In this document: positions 20,073 to 32,824 of the stretch, piece by piece | Layout of the letters: every line of letters begins with the position of its first letter | Position numbering within the stretch: position 1 is the stretch's first letter | Assembly: GCF_910592395.1 (NCBI RefSeq) | Contig: NC_088313.1 | Location: 11,878,937-11,942,936, forward strand | Direction of reading: 5' to 3' | Source: Lineus longissimus | Taxonomy: Eukaryota; Nemertea; Pilidiophora; Heteronemertea; Lineidae | Length of the DNA stretch: 64,000 nt | The notes under the pieces: generated by a model | Seen by the model: the letters and a program-made list of their open reading frames with translations, nothing else | Database searches by the model: none | What the model was told of the DNA's origin: nothing | Translations under genes and position numbers: made by a program

Positions 20073-20528
20073 ATGATGGGAGGTCTACCCCAGTTATTTT
20101 GATCGTCCCAAGTGGACGTGATCGAGCAACTTGTTTATTCCTAATTGATTTATTTGGATCCGGGAGTCGGTGCCAGGTGAGATCGTTATATTGTTGCATT
20201 TGTGTAATTCGTATACATGTAATCATATAATCGTATAATCATAAATGAACTAAATCGGAATACAACCATATAAATCCGGGAGGATTTTGGAATCCATCGT
20301 ACGACAACAAAGGAACACCTGTTGATAGCCCCGGGCCCAGAAAAGTTCGCCTATTTAATTAAATGTAAGTAATAGTTTCTGTCTCAATCTAGTGTTCTTG
20401 CGGCATTTCGCACGTATACGAAATGGTCTCTCCGACAGGATATTCAACCAGGAGGATTTACTTGAATTTGAATCATCTTTGGGTGGAATTTGTGGAATAT
20501 TGGAATAGAGGAGGCTGTATCTCACTGA

Positions 20529-21170
20529 ACTTCCAGCATCATTATACGCATTCTCCTGTGCGGACACTCGTATGTAAGGCGTTACAGAGACGAACATTTA
20601 AGCCCACAAATCAGCAACCGACATTGGCGGGGCATTTTTACCGATTTTGGGCCGTGTTTTGGGCTCAGACCTACGGATACTGTGTTCACGTGTGGACGTG
20701 GAGGATTCAATGCGGAAGGAATAGACTTCGTTACTGAATCTGTAAAGCGTCTGCAGCTTCATATCTTGATGTTAGAGATTGGAAGCAACGATCTTGCGGA
20801 TGGGACTTCACCAGAATCTCTATGCCGAATGATCACGCGTGTGTGTAACGAACTTCTCCTCACAACGTCAGTTAGGTACGTTGTATTATTTCAAGTTGTA
20901 AATAGAAGGCGTGCACGTCAGTCCTCACAACCGGACTTTGACTATAACAGACTTGTGTTCAACAGCTTGATTTAGGGACTCGCTAGGAGAAATTCCCGTA
21001 TACTCACCTTTCGACACGATAGGAATATACTTGTCAGTTTGCACTCGTCTATCACTCGAGATGACATTCATGTTGCCGCTGGCAGAGGATTAACCCTATA
21101 TCACTTCAGTGTGCGACGTGCAATAAATATTGCTTTGGACAGAGCATCAACTGTACATTTCATCCTGTAA
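20529..21170 (+). pseudogene. SGNH/GDSL-type hydrolase domain upstream of BEL gag
   Basis: The frame shows, in order, block I LLCGHSYVRRYRD (Ser nucleophile), block II FTCGRGGFNAEG (Gly), block III LEIGSNDLADG (Asn) and block V RDDIHVAAGRGLTLY (Asp and His). Spacing fits a full SGNH hydrolase of about 200 residues. One stop occurs (near 20973) and no start codon is clear, so this copy is broken. Such domains occur in DIRS/Ngaro retroelements and some LINEs. Here it lies inside a BEL element, before gag (ATG 21526). Confidence 0.7.
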
Positions 21171-21525
21171 TTATTTACATTGTTCATGCATCACTTTGAT
21201 ACGTCTTTATTTGGATCTGATTTATGTCTGGATTGACTGCCAACCTAAATCAGTGAGACAACAACACTTATCATTGTACATCGGATGCGGACATCTACGG
21301 ATCGTGTATTTTTGCACCGTGTTGGATTGGTTTGCCAGCCTGAACAAACCAGGATTTCAAAGGATAGTAGGAGTGTAATGAGGAATCAGTGAGGCCTTAA
21401 CTGCTGCACAATCGTGTCCTATGGTTGGATTGAGACCATAGGATATTTTACATAGGATTCAGACCTGGTGGTTGAATTGTTACCAGCCCCAGATCATTTG
21501 TCACAGTCGTTTAGAATTAGGAATC

Positions 21526-22571
21526 ATGGCAGCAACTTGGCCGAATGGGACACATCGACTAACAGCCAGTCTGAAAGACGTTGTACTGGAGAGGTACCAT
21601 GACACTGCATCGTCTGCTTCTAGTACCTCCTCCAGTCGAATGGATCGACTCGTTAGGGAACACCAAGTTATAGAAAATGACATTAAAAGACACTGTAAAA
21701 AATCGGCAGAGTTGATGTCGTCCTCCGCAGACAACAATCCCATACTGCAGCGACTTGATGCCAGGCTAGAAACTTCTTTCAAGGAAATGCAAAGGATCAA
21801 GGAGAAGATCCTAGATGAGGGGGATCAACTTTCCTAGGCGAAATAGAAGACATTTTGGATTCAGTGGAGAGAATTAAACAACAGATTGAGGAATGCCAGG
21901 AGAGAATTGCCCTCAGTCTCGCCAAGGGACCCCCTAAATCAGCACCCTCTGGAGTGAAAAAGGAGGACACAGTCAGACTCAAAGTGGATTCTAGGCCTAC
22001 TCCCAAGGTGAAGGAGAGACGTGCGGCTCCTCCAACACAAGTTACTTCCGCACCAAGAAGGATGCCAAACATGTTTGATCGGAACCAGCTAAGCGATATC
22101 AGAGAGGAAACTCCGGACAAACTCCTTAGCTTGGGGCAATTCCTACCCTCAAAAACTTCGACGTGCACCCGGGACATAGAACCTGAGAGGAAATATACAA
22201 GTACCGTGACCCCAGAGAAGCTACCCAAACCAGAACAACCACTATCCCTGGATGATGAGGACAACAGCGGAGAAACTCTATCTAAGAGCAAGCAGGGCTC
22301 ATCAGGAGATGGAGCAGCTGAAATAAGGCGATTTTTCCAGGGGGTTGCAAAGCCAACTTTGCTCAAATTTGGCGGCGCACGCGGACAATTTCAAGATTGG
22401 TGGGGGCAGTATGATACGTTCGTCCATCATGCTGATGTTCCTGCAAGGTTTAAAATGGTAATGCTAAAGAACGCCTTGACAGGGACCCCCCTGGATATGG
22501 TCAAAGGACTGGGGTATACGGAGATACAATACGAAATGGCCGTTGCAAAATTGAAAGAGCGTTACGGATGA
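21526..22571 (+). pseudogene. gag: BEL gag, N-terminal and capsid part
   Basis: ATG 21526 begins MAATWPNGTHRLTASLKD and a coiled-coil-like segment (REHQVIENDIKRHCKKSAEL). A G run at 21819-21823 has lost or gained a base, so the frame continues from about 21824 (GEIEDILDSVERIKQQIEEC). Proline/lysine-rich linkers lead to the capsid start KPTLLKFGGARGQFQDWW and LKNALTGTPLDMVKGLGY, the standard BEL/Pao capsid motifs. A TGA at 22569 (RYG, then stop) interrupts the frame, which continues directly in ERRLFQQL. Confidence 0.8.
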
Positions 22572-24179
22572 GAAAGGCGTTTGTTCCAACAGCTAATCGA
22601 GGGCACAACATCGAGCTCCTCCTTCAAAAAAGATGACTTAAAAGTACTCTCAGATTTTGCGAACAAATTCTATGACATTGTAGCCAAACTTAGGGATGCC
22701 GGCCAGATTGGAGATATGCATGGGACCTCAGCCCTGTATATGATTGTGTTACAGAAAATTCCAGACAACCTGCTGGTGCTACACCGGAACAACGAGACAT
22801 TGAAGATGGAGAGCGAGGGCCTACTTAGCTTCACACAATGGCTAAATAAGCAGGTATCCATCAGACTAGAAATGGCGGAGTTAAAAGACCCGCTGAAGAA
22901 ACAACGTCATGATGGTAGTGGATCATCAGAAGGACAACGAGGACAATCGGATTCGAAACCTAATCGGAGTCATGCCAACGCAGCTGAAACAAAGGACTCA
23001 AAAACAGTGCCAAACACATCTTCCTCTGGTCAATCATCGAAGACATATAGTGGATGCCTCATGTGTCAAGGGAGGCATGACGTGGGCAATTGTGAACAGT
23101 GGAAGAAGGCGTCGGCCGAAGAGCGATTGGATCTAGCGAAAACCCACAAAGTTTGTCACAGGTGCTTGTTTGTTAGACATCAAGGAAAGGTCTGCAAGTC
23201 AACCAAAAAATGCAATGTACAAGGAAGTGAAAAAACACACCACAGCAGTCTGCATCCTGCAAAAGCCAAGGAGGAACACACCGAGCCAAAATCATTCTCT
23301 GAAGGCGCTACTGGCCAAACTCACTTCGGTCTAGGTAGTGACGGAAAAGATCTACCAACACGGGTCGGGCTCAGGATACTACCGGTGTATCTGGTGGGAC
23401 AGGATAATACTAAGAGTCTAGATAATGCATTTTTGGATGATGGGCCTTATTCATCGTACATTCGGACCGAGATTGCCAACAAATTAGGAAGCACCATCGA
23501 CCCCAGAAACCTGTCATTGTCTACTCTGGTTGATCAAGGGACCAACGTGCCAAGTGGATTGGTTTCAGTGCAAATAGAGAGCCTGGATGGAAACACAAGG
23601 TGCACACTCGGAATGCGGAGTCCGGACTCACTCTGCGAAGGACTGCGTGCACCCAATTGGACCTCCCTAGAGGAAGGATGGGACCACCTGCGGGGCATAG
23701 AGTTCCCTAAAGTAGCAGGGCGGAGAAAAGTGGATCTCTTAATTGGAGCAGACCACCCAGAACTGCTAGCTTCCCTTGAGGGAAGGAGCGGCCGCCAAGG
23801 GGAACCCATAGCTCGCAGAACCCCTTTGGGTCGGACATGCATAGGGCCACTCGAGCGTACAGAGGAAACCCACTTCTGCAACTTTGCACAGGCTTATTGT
23901 GGAACAACATCCAAGGACGCCCACTGTGTTGCAAAACTTCGGAACTTATGGAATATGGACGTCGTCACACCAGAGCAGTATGATCCTGACTTGACTCCTG
24001 AGGAGAGATCGGCTGTCAGAAAAGCTACAAATTCGTTGACCTGCTTCGGGGGACGATATAAAGTTGGAATTCCCTGGAAAAAAGGACGACCTTCACTTTC
24101 AGATAATAGAGTAGCAGCGGAGAGAAGGCTGCGCAGCTTGGAAACTTCATTGAAAAAGAGACCGCTCATCGCTGAGTAG
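22572..24179 (+). pseudogene. gag-pol: BEL capsid C-terminus, zinc knuckles, protease, start of RT
   Basis: The same frame continues through LSFTQWLNKQVSIRLEMAEL, then a cysteine-rich nucleocapsid (CLMCQGRHDVGNCEQW and HKVCHRCLFVRHQGKVC, two CCHC-like knuckles), then the protease with NAFLDDGPYSSYI (active-site Asp), a typical DHPELLASLEG block (LLIGADHPEL), and the pre-RT region (SVRKATNS region; EERSAVRKATNSLTCFGGRY). The frame ends at TAG 24177, with a second stop (TGA) shortly after. RT continues in the same frame from about 24228. Confidence 0.85.
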
Positions 24180-24227
24180 TATCAAGGTGCATTTAGAGAA
24201 AACGTTTGAAAAGGCTACATCACAGAG

Positions 24228-25467
24228 GTGCCACGAGATGAAACCTACAAACCAGGATGGTATCTGCCCCACTTCGGTGTAGTGAAGGAGGACTGCCTCA
24301 CTACAAAAGTTCGTGTAGTGTACGACGGTGCGGCCACCTACCAAAACAAAAGCCTCAATGATGAAATGCTAGCAGGTCCTAAGCTTCATCACGACGTCGT
24401 GGATATCTTGGTCATGTTTCGGAGGGGGGCATTCGCCCTCCTAGGAGACATCAGGGAGATGTTCAGTCAAATAGTGCTAAGGGAGGAGGATCTTCGATTT
24501 CATCGGATATTGTGGCGGGACTTAGATACAGATTCACCTATCAACGTGTATGAAGCCCCGAGATTACCATTTGGGGACCGAGCATCGCCCTTCTTGCCCC
24601 AGTTCACCATTCGGACTCATGCTGAGCGGAATCAGGATGCCTATCCATTGGCTGCTGAAACCTGCCTGCGGTTTATTTACATAGACGTCGCAATGAGGTC
24701 TTTAGATACAGTCCCACAGATCATACAACTCCGTCGAGAGCTGACTGAAATGCTGCACAAGGCAGGATGGGACATTCGGTAAGTTCATTGGTAACAGTAT
24801 AGAAGCACTCCAGGACATACCACCTGAAGACCGGTCACCTGACATCGTAGATCTGGAAGAATCCGAGCTTCCCAGTGTCAAGGCCCTTGGAGTCAAGTGG
24901 GATACAGGGAAGGACGTATTTGGGTACTCTTACACCATACCGGAATTACAAGTCGGCACAAAACGCTCCCTGCTAAGTCTCATAGCGAGGTTATTCGACC
25001 CCTTGCACCTACTCGCCCCGTTTGTCATCAGAGCCAAGATCCTTTTACAACATGCCTGGATTGAGGGACTAGGCTGGGATGAGAAGTTTCCTGAAGCTCT
25101 GGACAAACATGTGCGAGCCTGGGCTGAACAGCTACCACTCGTTGTCAGGTATGAACTACCTAAGTGTCTAAAGTCAACAAGGAGCACATCGGAAAGGATG
25201 AAAATCCCTACTTTCACTGACGCTTCAAGTTTGGCCTATGCTGCGGCCATTTATTTGAGATGTATGTATACAGATGGGTCAGTCACAGTCAGGATTGAAT
25301 TTGCAATTAGCATACCGAGGTTGAAGCTTATTGGAGCCGTCCTGGGACTCAGGTTGGCAGTGAAGACTCAGGAACTACCTGGAGTGACAACCCTGTATTT
25401 TTCTCCAGACCAAAGGGGTGTGTCCACCTGTACCTTTAAAAGCGCTCGCCCCCTTCTTGGATGCTGA
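24228..25467 (+). pseudogene. pol: BEL reverse transcriptase and partial RNase H
   Basis: RT motifs: GWYLPHFGVVKED, KVRVVYDGAATYQNKSLND, ALLGDIREMFSQIVLREED (first Asp), VYEAPRLPFGDRASPF. The catalytic box is FIYIDVAMRS where the family has YVDD, so the second Asp is Val: inactive. Near 24780 the frame shifts and continues KFIGNSIEALQDIPPEDRSP, then the connection (SLLSLIARLFDPLHLLAPFV, a BEL hallmark). RNase H begins with PTFTDASSLAYAAAIYL and ISIPRLKLIGAVLGLRLAV. The sequence then jumps at about 25415 to the integrase, so a piece is deleted. Confidence 0.85.
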
Positions 25468-26683
25468 GGGATTCCTACGCGTTGGAGGAAGACTCCAAAA
25501 TTCAGATCTGCCCATCGACGCTCCTCATCCGTACTTGCTTCACAACGCCAGTCACCGTGCCACCTTGATAATAAGGCAAGCCCACTGTCGTGGAAGGCAC
25601 CCCCGCGGAGTTTATGGAACATTGGCAGATATTCGACAGAGATATTGGATTCTCCATGGACGAGAGGAGATCAAGAAGGTGGCGCGTGATTGTGTCATTT
25701 GTATAGCAAGTCGCAGGTACCCACTCAAGCAGATCATGTCTCCGTTGCCGGCTTATAGGGTAACTGTACCTATCAGAGCTTTTGCCAGATGAGGAGTGGA
25801 TTATGGGGGGCCATTTCTAGTGAAATTGACAACGAACACACACAGGCGAAAAGATGACTGTGTTTGTTCACATGTTTAACTTCCAGAGCAGTCCACCTGG
25901 AGGTGGGCTATGGACTAGACGCCCCAAGTTTTCTCAACGCCTTTTCAAGGATGGTGGCCAGGAGGGGCAAGCCTGAATTGGTGATATCAGACAATGGAAC
26001 GAACTTCATCGGGGCGGAGAAAGAACTGCGGCAGTTAGTTGAGAACTTCGACAAGCAGAAAATTGTTGCCGACGATGCCAATCAAGGTATAATTTGGCGG
26101 TTCAACGTGGGGATCGCACCACGGAGGAGAATTCGAGGCAATGATAAAGTCGGCTAAGAGAGCTCTTCGAGCAATATTAGGAGAAGCCACGATTAACGGT
26201 GAAGAACTACTCACTGCAGTTGTAGAGGTAGAAGGTATTTTGAATTCACGGCCATTGACCTACTGCAGTAATGACCCCAACGACGAGTCAGTTCTAACGC
26301 CCAACCACTTCTTGATTGGCCAGTCTGGCGGACACCTTGCGCCCGGAGTTCTTGAAGAGACAGCCTGTAACCCTCGACATCGCTGGCGTTACGTGCAAGA
26401 CCTTGTAGCTAAGGTTTGGAAACGTTGGAACTCGGAGTTTCTCTCACTCATGCAACTCAGGAGAAAATGGCTTAACGAAACCGAGGATCTAGAAGTAGAC
26501 GACATTCGGAGTGTCAGAGTTCTGTCAAGAAGGAAGGCATTCATCTGGCCAATATCCAAGCTGTGTAAATTAGTGCCCAGCGAGACGCTCGACCACAGAG
26601 GGGAGGATGTTGGGGCGCGACCCCGGAAAACTGGCTCGAGAGACCAAGACACTGCGGGTGGTGCACAGGCAACTATCAAGTGA
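25418..26683 (+). pseudogene. pol: BEL integrase
   Basis: Begins LAPFLDAEGFLRVGGRLQNS, the conserved start of BEL integrases, then the HHCC zinc module (HRATLIIRQAHCRGRHPRGV and DCVICIASRRY). The catalytic core has GVDYGGPFLVK (Asp), ELVISDNGTNFIGAEKELR (Asp) and, after a frameshift near 26117, GGEFEAMIKSAKRAL (Glu). It ends with NSRPLTYCSNDPNDESVLTP and RRKWLNETEDLEVDDIRS, as in intact relatives. A TGA at 25790 and the frameshift break it. Confidence 0.85.
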
Positions 26684-26904
26684 GACCGGACTATTATGGG
26701 ATGGAAAAGAAAAAACCGCGCTTTTCTTTGCGATCGTTTAGACTTTGGAATAATAGCAAAATACCGATTATTTGCGAGTTCCTTAGAGTTTTGTTCTTTA
26801 ACATCCGACAGAGTGTAAGATGAGGATTCAAAGAGTTTGTTAGGAGCGTTCATTTTGGATAGTTTCTTTCGACGAAATAGTGAATTTTATGTTGTCGTGT
26901 CGTG
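26608..26904 (+). repeat. BEL 3' LTR
   Basis: Starts TGTTGGGGCGCGACC and parallels the 5' LTR as far as GTTGTCGTGTCGTG. The sequence after 26904 does not match the 5' copy, so this LTR either ends here or is truncated by about 15 bp. Confidence 0.8.
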
Positions 26905-28420
26905 TCAAAAGTAATTGCTGCATTGCCGACTGTCTTTTTCGTGTTCCCAAAACAATTCTCTATCGATCTAGACCGGTCGGCAAATTTTATACCAAAATTC
27001 CCACGGGATTCCATTTTGCCCTTGACTACAATGTCAAAGCTCGCATGCCTAATATGAGGAAGGCTCAGGCCTTGATAGGGAGCTCTTCGTTAATAGGGCT
27101 GGTGGGCAAGAAGACTCGGGTGGTGGTGGTGGTGGGGGGGGGGGGGGTATATAGTTAGGATGATGCCATCATGGCAGTTGACCGAAGAAGCAGTTGGATA
27201 GCACACAATGTCGATGATGGCGAGTAGTCCGTGGTTGGGAGAGGGGGGATATAGTTAGGATGATGCCATCATGGCAGTTGACCCAATAGACGCTGTCGCA
27301 GTATAGAAAATAGGTGGGGAGAATGTGGAAAACTAAACACAACAGGAGAAGGATAGGTATTTTTGCCCGGAGATAAGCATTTTTAGCCGACCCCCTGTCC
27401 TGAATAGTTTGGGTGTCTCATGCATTGTGCTACATCAGTCTATGCATGACTGTGTATGTCTAGACGACGTTGAAACTTGGTCAGATGTATTCTACAAGGG
27501 CAACGTAGTCTCCTCCAAACAAACGTGGCATATGTACGATTGACATCTGGCCTTTATATCGTGGGCATTCTACGATTAATGAACAGCCAATCAGGAGTCC
27601 GTTATAGTGAAGGAGGTTAGGTTGTTGATCTTTTGTTTTAATATATGGTCACTGCCCGCTTGTCCCCGCTCCCCGGGCGCCCGCCCGCCCGCCCCCCCCC
27701 CTCCGATTCCACCCTACCATATAGACCCTGCATTTAGGCCCTACCCTTTTTAGTGCAGGCAATGCTTTGAATTACCGAACATCTGCCTTTGACGTCCCCG
27801 TTATGCGCTCCGACCGTGCGCCCCGACCAGTACGAACCGCCGGTGTAAAAGTAGAAAATGTCCCCTGGAAAAAGTGTCCGGCCCTATTGTATTCTGCTAT
27901 AATAATAATATTTTTATGGTCCTATTATCGGGTCTATCGAGACCATGACTGACAATGCAATAGCTCAGAGATTGAAGCGCATAATAGAATCCTTTGTTTC
28001 CCGGACATTCTATCCTAGGACATTTTAAACTTCTACACCGGTCCAGTGTGATCGTTATTGTAGTCCTCTGAAGATATCAGCCCGAGTCAGCTTGCCAGCA
28101 CAAGGAAAATAGTGGAAGAGTACCCTCCCCTGATCCCCACCCATAAACGTGCCCGCCCACGGACCCCAACCACCACCACGCCTTTGGCTGCACATTGATT
28201 TTTTTACTCTCTCCGCCTCACGTTTGATTGGAAATGCCCCCAAGCTCAGGATGATAGGCCTACTTTTTCCTATTCCGCTGGGTGATGAGTCAACCGAACG
28301 TAATCACGACGCCAACGGAGGTTCTTCGAATGCATTGCGAAAGTGACGAAATCAGCGCCTCTAGTCTCAAGATTGCGAAATGCTCCAATTCATTTGTCGT
28401 AATATATCGCTTACCATCGG
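26905..28420. other. Intergenic, no gene recognised
   Basis: A 40-bp phrase, ATATAGTTAGGATGATGCCA with what follows, occurs at about 27147 and 27249, each time after a G-run. 27417-27495 is shared with the interior of the 1.3-kb element at 55201-55280. 27655-27715 is C-rich. No supported exon. Confidence 0.5.
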
Positions 28421-28426
28421 GACGAA

Positions 28427-28457
28427 ATGGATTCTACCAGTAACAATAATGATACAG
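28427..28457 (+). other. Possible first coding exon (weak)
   Basis: ATG 28427 opens MDSTSNNNDT before a donor-like ACAG/GTAATA; a second donor-like GCAG/GTATCA lies at 28488. Both leave phase 1, while the next recognised chromodomain-gene exon (30480) needs phase 0, so at least one exon would be missing. Offered only as a candidate 5' end for that gene. Confidence 0.15.
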
Positions 28458-28693
28458 GTAATAGCATGGTTAATGAAGATTTAGCAGGTATCAATATTAT
28501 TGTGAAGTTTTCTTTACATAATCGACATTGGCGGCGTTTGGCCAACCAAACCAGCCAGCCCCTTTCGGTACAGCCTGCATACAATGTCAATAACATAGGC
28601 CTATGCACATGATGCATCGAATGTAACTGAAATGAAATGCATGAACAGCAGGGCAGCTGCTGTGCAGACTGACAGAGGTATAAAGGGCTAAAC

Positions 28694-28813
28694 TTTAGAA
28701 TCCCCGATCGGAAATGACGTAGTTTGATCGCATTCAACTATAAATCCATTGAACAGTGGTGCTTGGTTGGTCAACCGATGACCTTTTTTTGGGGTGTGAT
28801 CGGGGATTCTAAA
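28694..28813. repeat. Hairpin with 16-bp perfect arms
   Basis: TTTAGAATCCCCGATC (28694-28709) is the exact inverted complement of 28798-28813. The loop is about 88 bp. Probably a small MITE remnant. Confidence 0.7.
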
Positions 28814-29015
28814 CTCGTTCCGTATAAAGTTATTTATGGACCCTTGACATTTAATAATAAGCGGAATCTTGATTTGTTTGCTTGTTTCACCTATAGGAGA
28901 TGGGTAGGCCTATTACTATTATTGGTATTATTGTTAATGTTATGTTAGGTGAGCACACTCACTGACAGTGACACTCACACTCACGGGCCATCATGGCCAT
29001 GGCCATGCAGACGCA

Positions 29016-29136
29016 GTGACAGTGTGGGCTATTATATATCACATAAACTGTGAGATGCAAACTTGTGATATCGTGATATGGGTAGGTAATCATTAAGTGC
29101 ATCTCACGGTTTATATTATAAGCCCACAGTGTGACG
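29016..29136. mobile_element. Hairpin MITE, about 120 bp
   Basis: The left arm (29016-29057) contains GTGTGGGCT-ATTATATATCA and CTGTGAGATGCA. The right arm (29096-29136) is its near-perfect inverted complement (TGCATCTCACGGTTTATA, AGCCCACA). No coding capacity. Confidence 0.75.
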
Positions 29137-29424
29137 ACAATCACAATTGAATAATGTCGATGCCAAAATCATGAAATGCGAGTATCGTATAGCGAGGCTA
29201 TAGTTTTGTCCAAGTTTGTTACGAACTGACTACGGGTACGGCAGCCGTATCCCCAATATGAAATTGAATTAAATGCCGAATTTTCATCGTTTACTGAACT
29301 TGAAAAGGCAAAAAGAATATATGAAGATGTAAACTTTTGCAAGATGTATACTCGGAGGTCTCGAACGATCGAGAAGTGCCTGAAACGGACGCCGAAGCGG
29401 CACTTTAATCCACAACTGCAGTTT

Positions 29425-29595
29425 GGCGACCTGCCGTACGAATAGCCAAAAAATGTTCAGATACGGCTGCCGTACTATAAAAACCTAAACGGCAGTGGCA
29501 GTGACGTAACCGGAGGTGAATGCTTTTGCGCATGCTCAGATCACTGCCGTACGAATAGCCAAAAAATGTTCAGATACGGCTGCCGTACCCGTATC
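29425..29595. repeat. 45-bp direct repeat, two copies
   Basis: CTGCCGTACGAATAGCC, AAAAAATGTTCAGATACGG and CTGCCGTA follow one another identically at about 29431-29475 and 29545-29589. A third partial, inverted relative (TACGGCAGCCGTA) is at about 29238. The GTACGGCAG/CTGCCGTAC core is palindromic. Confidence 0.75.
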
Positions 29596-30479
29596 CTCGG
29601 CCAAGTTGTTATGTAAACTTGGAAATCTGGACTTTTACTACATTACATTGCAAATACATTACAGTCATAGGCTTACTCTGAAAAGGTTCCCTTCAAACTT
29701 TTCAAACAAAATTGGCATTTGGATTGTGAAAAAAAAGGATGCAACTGTGACTCTTTCCCGTTTCCCTCTCTCTGCAACCAAACAATGGAGAGAATAAAGT
29801 TTTAATCCTTCTCGTATTGTTCTGGACACTCTCCACGCATGCGAGGAGTTTGGTCAGGGTCTTTCTCGAAACTGTCTATTGTACTGCCACATCGTGAGAA
29901 GATGATGGTATGGTACAAATGTAGATAGCCATGGTATCTAGCACTGCATTTACAGAAGCTTAGCAGCCCACCCGGCCTTCATGTAGGCCTACCGGTACAT
30001 TGATTTAGTTAATGAATTATGAGTGACTTCCTCACGCACGCTGTTATTGTAACTGAACCACTGAGGACCAGGAATGCTTATTAAAAGTGGACCCACAATG
30101 ATTATGATGACAGTACAGTACTGCCACTTTTTAAAGGGTAATTAAATTAGCGCCATGTCTGCATGACAGAAATAGTAAAATGGGGATACAAAGCAGACCT
30201 GGCGATATATTATCGTGCAATGTTAGCATCATTGGGAATTGCCATTCTAAATTTTAACTTCTTCATCTTTGCGAAAATTCGGGCTGCATAGCAGCCATCT
30301 TTTAAATCTTTTTTCTGATTTCATTGCCAATGGTTGTATGCAGAGGTACAAATAATACCCAAAAGATTCAGGAGCAGATACACTGCCACTAAAAGTGACT
30401 GACAATAATCTTCAGATTGTGGCATGTGACCTCTTTGCTAGACCGTCTGACCCAGATTTGTTTGCCTTCTCTTTTACAG

Positions 30480-30548
30480 GCTGCACCAGCAAGTAGGCCT
30501 GAGGCAACTTCTCAACCTGTGAACAATAGGAAGTCAGTCAAAGCTAAG
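30480..30548 (+). CDS. Chromodomain gene, exon A
   Basis: A strong acceptor (TTGCCTTCTCTTTTACAG) precedes 30480 and a strong donor (AAG/GTATGTGTG) follows 30548. The exon is 69 bases, open only in phase 0, and encodes a linker starting AAPASRPEATSQPVNNRK and ending SVKAK. It joins exon B (32222) in phase 0. Alone it is weak; the phase-consistent chain to the chromodomain exon supports it. Confidence 0.65.
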
Positions 30549-30599
30549 GTATGTGTGTGACCAAGTTTCCATCACCGAATTCTTTTTAGACCTTGAGAT

Positions 30600-31667
<1,068 letters not shown>

Positions 31668-32027
31668 CTCTCTAATTTTTGCCTTGGCCTCCAGAAATAA
31701 TAGTGTATTTTCAAATTCTTTCTTACCAAACCTGAGTGTGTGTTATTATTGCACCACCAATATCCAATTTGATAACCAGTACGCATGTACCCAATGGTTT
31801 GGTTGTCTAATTTTCTAATTGTAATTTCTAATTCTAGTGTAAAAGTCAATAGTTCCCTTTTTTGTCATGGTAATGTTGTGGGCATTTTCTATTCTTGGCT
31901 CACATGGGTGAGCTTATATCCTTACGATTTCATCTTGTCCAGCATTGTTGGCTTTGACTTTGTCTGTCGTTAAGCGATTTTATCATATACCCTAAGTGCA
32001 GTGATCTGGCAGACGTATATGATAAAT

Positions 32028-32165
32028 AGAAAACTGCACGAGTGTCTGATCCGAGTATCCAGATTGCACTCGATGAATTTCTACGCAGGTCGAGAGCTTT
32101 TCAAGCCGTAGAAAATCATCTCGTGCAATCTGGATACTCGGATCAGACACTCGTGCGGTTTTCTT
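32028..32165. mobile_element. Hairpin MITE with about 58-bp arms
   Basis: The left arm (about 32028-32085, with CACGAGTGTCTGATCCGAGT and ATCCAGATTGCA) is mirrored by the right arm (about 32107-32165, with TGCAATCTGGATACTCGG and ATCAGACACTCGTG). The loop is roughly 20 bp. It lies in the intron before exon B. Confidence 0.8.
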
Positions 32166-32221
32166 ATTGTACATGTAATGTAAGAAGCACTATCAATGGA
32201 AACACGTACCACTTTTTTCAG

Positions 32222-32261
32222 AAAAGAAAAGCCAGCAAGGGAAAAGCAAGCAAGGCGAAGG
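32222..32261 (+). CDS. Chromodomain gene, exon B (basic linker)
   Basis: Acceptor CCACTTTTTTCAG and donor AAGG/GTAAGAAAT bound a 40-base exon coding KRKASKGKASKAK plus the first base of a Gly codon. It is very lysine-rich, as expected for a DNA-contacting or nuclear-localisation linker. Phase 0 in, phase 1 out, matching both neighbours exactly. Confidence 0.65.
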
Positions 32262-32671
32262 GTAAGAAATTTTTATTAGATTCAAGTTGCCGTGTTGGAA
32301 ATAACAGTGGTCATAAGATATATAGAAAATGTAGCACTTGTCTTCATGGCATCATTGCATCACATCATCAGGAGGATAGGATTTTTGATAGAAATTTGCA
32401 ACCATAAGCTGATTTAGAAATTTGGAACCATAAGCTGATTTAGAAATTTAATTTGCGGAGCAAAAACAAACAGTTATGTGATATTTCCATTGAAATAATG
32501 GACTCCTCGGAGTGCATGATGCAATGAGATTACAAAGAAACATTCAGCCAAATGTTCAGTTGTTGAAAGGTTTAATGAGGAACTGACCCCTGTATCCTCA
32601 TATCCAATCGGGGGGGGGGACAATTTGGTCGCATGGCCATCAGAATGAAATGTAATTGACTTATTTTGCAG

Positions 32672-32824
32672 GAGACTATTGCGCAGCTGAGAGAATAGAC
32701 AACTACGACCCCAAAAACAACACGTATTACATAAAGTGGCAAGGATATGATGCGTCCCACAACTCATGGGTAAAAGCGGAAGACGTAACTTCTCCTCTCA
32801 TCTCTTCTTACAAAGAAAAATTAG
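32672..32824 (+). CDS. Chromodomain gene, exon C (chromodomain)
   Basis: Acceptor GACTTATTTTGCAG and donor TTAG/GTAAAT bound a 153-base exon. In phase 1 it reads DYCAAERIDNYDPKNNTYYI, then KWQGYDASHNSWVKAEDV, then TSPLISSYKEKL. This is a chromodomain: the xVExIxxxR-like start, YYIKWQGY strand and NSW turn with its aromatic residues, and the closing LISSY helix. The aromatic cage positions are plausible (Tyr/Cys before AERI, the Trp of KWQGY, the Trp of NSW). Chromodomains bind methylated lysine in histone tails. The gene could belong to a CBX/HP1-like or other family; no second recognised domain is visible here. Confidence 0.8.

Larger units (their letters stand above)
19753..26904 (+). mobile_element. 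BEL/Pao LTR retrotransposon
   Basis: Two direct LTR copies (about 19753-20058 and 26608-26904) flank gag, a zinc-knuckle region, aspartic protease, RT, RNase H and integrase in BEL/Pao style. The LTRs differ by roughly ten substitutions and one 9-bp indel in 300 bp, so the insertion is not recent. Frameshifts, stop codons and an internal deletion between RNase H and integrase show that the copy is dead. Unusually, an SGNH hydrolase domain (20529-21170) lies between the 5' LTR and gag. Confidence 0.9.

Noticed and set aside
21797-22366. 189-codon minus-strand ORF
   Set aside because: Antisense of BEL gag; the plus strand has the capsid motifs.
23534-23881. 115-codon minus-strand ORF
   Set aside because: Shadow of the BEL protease region.
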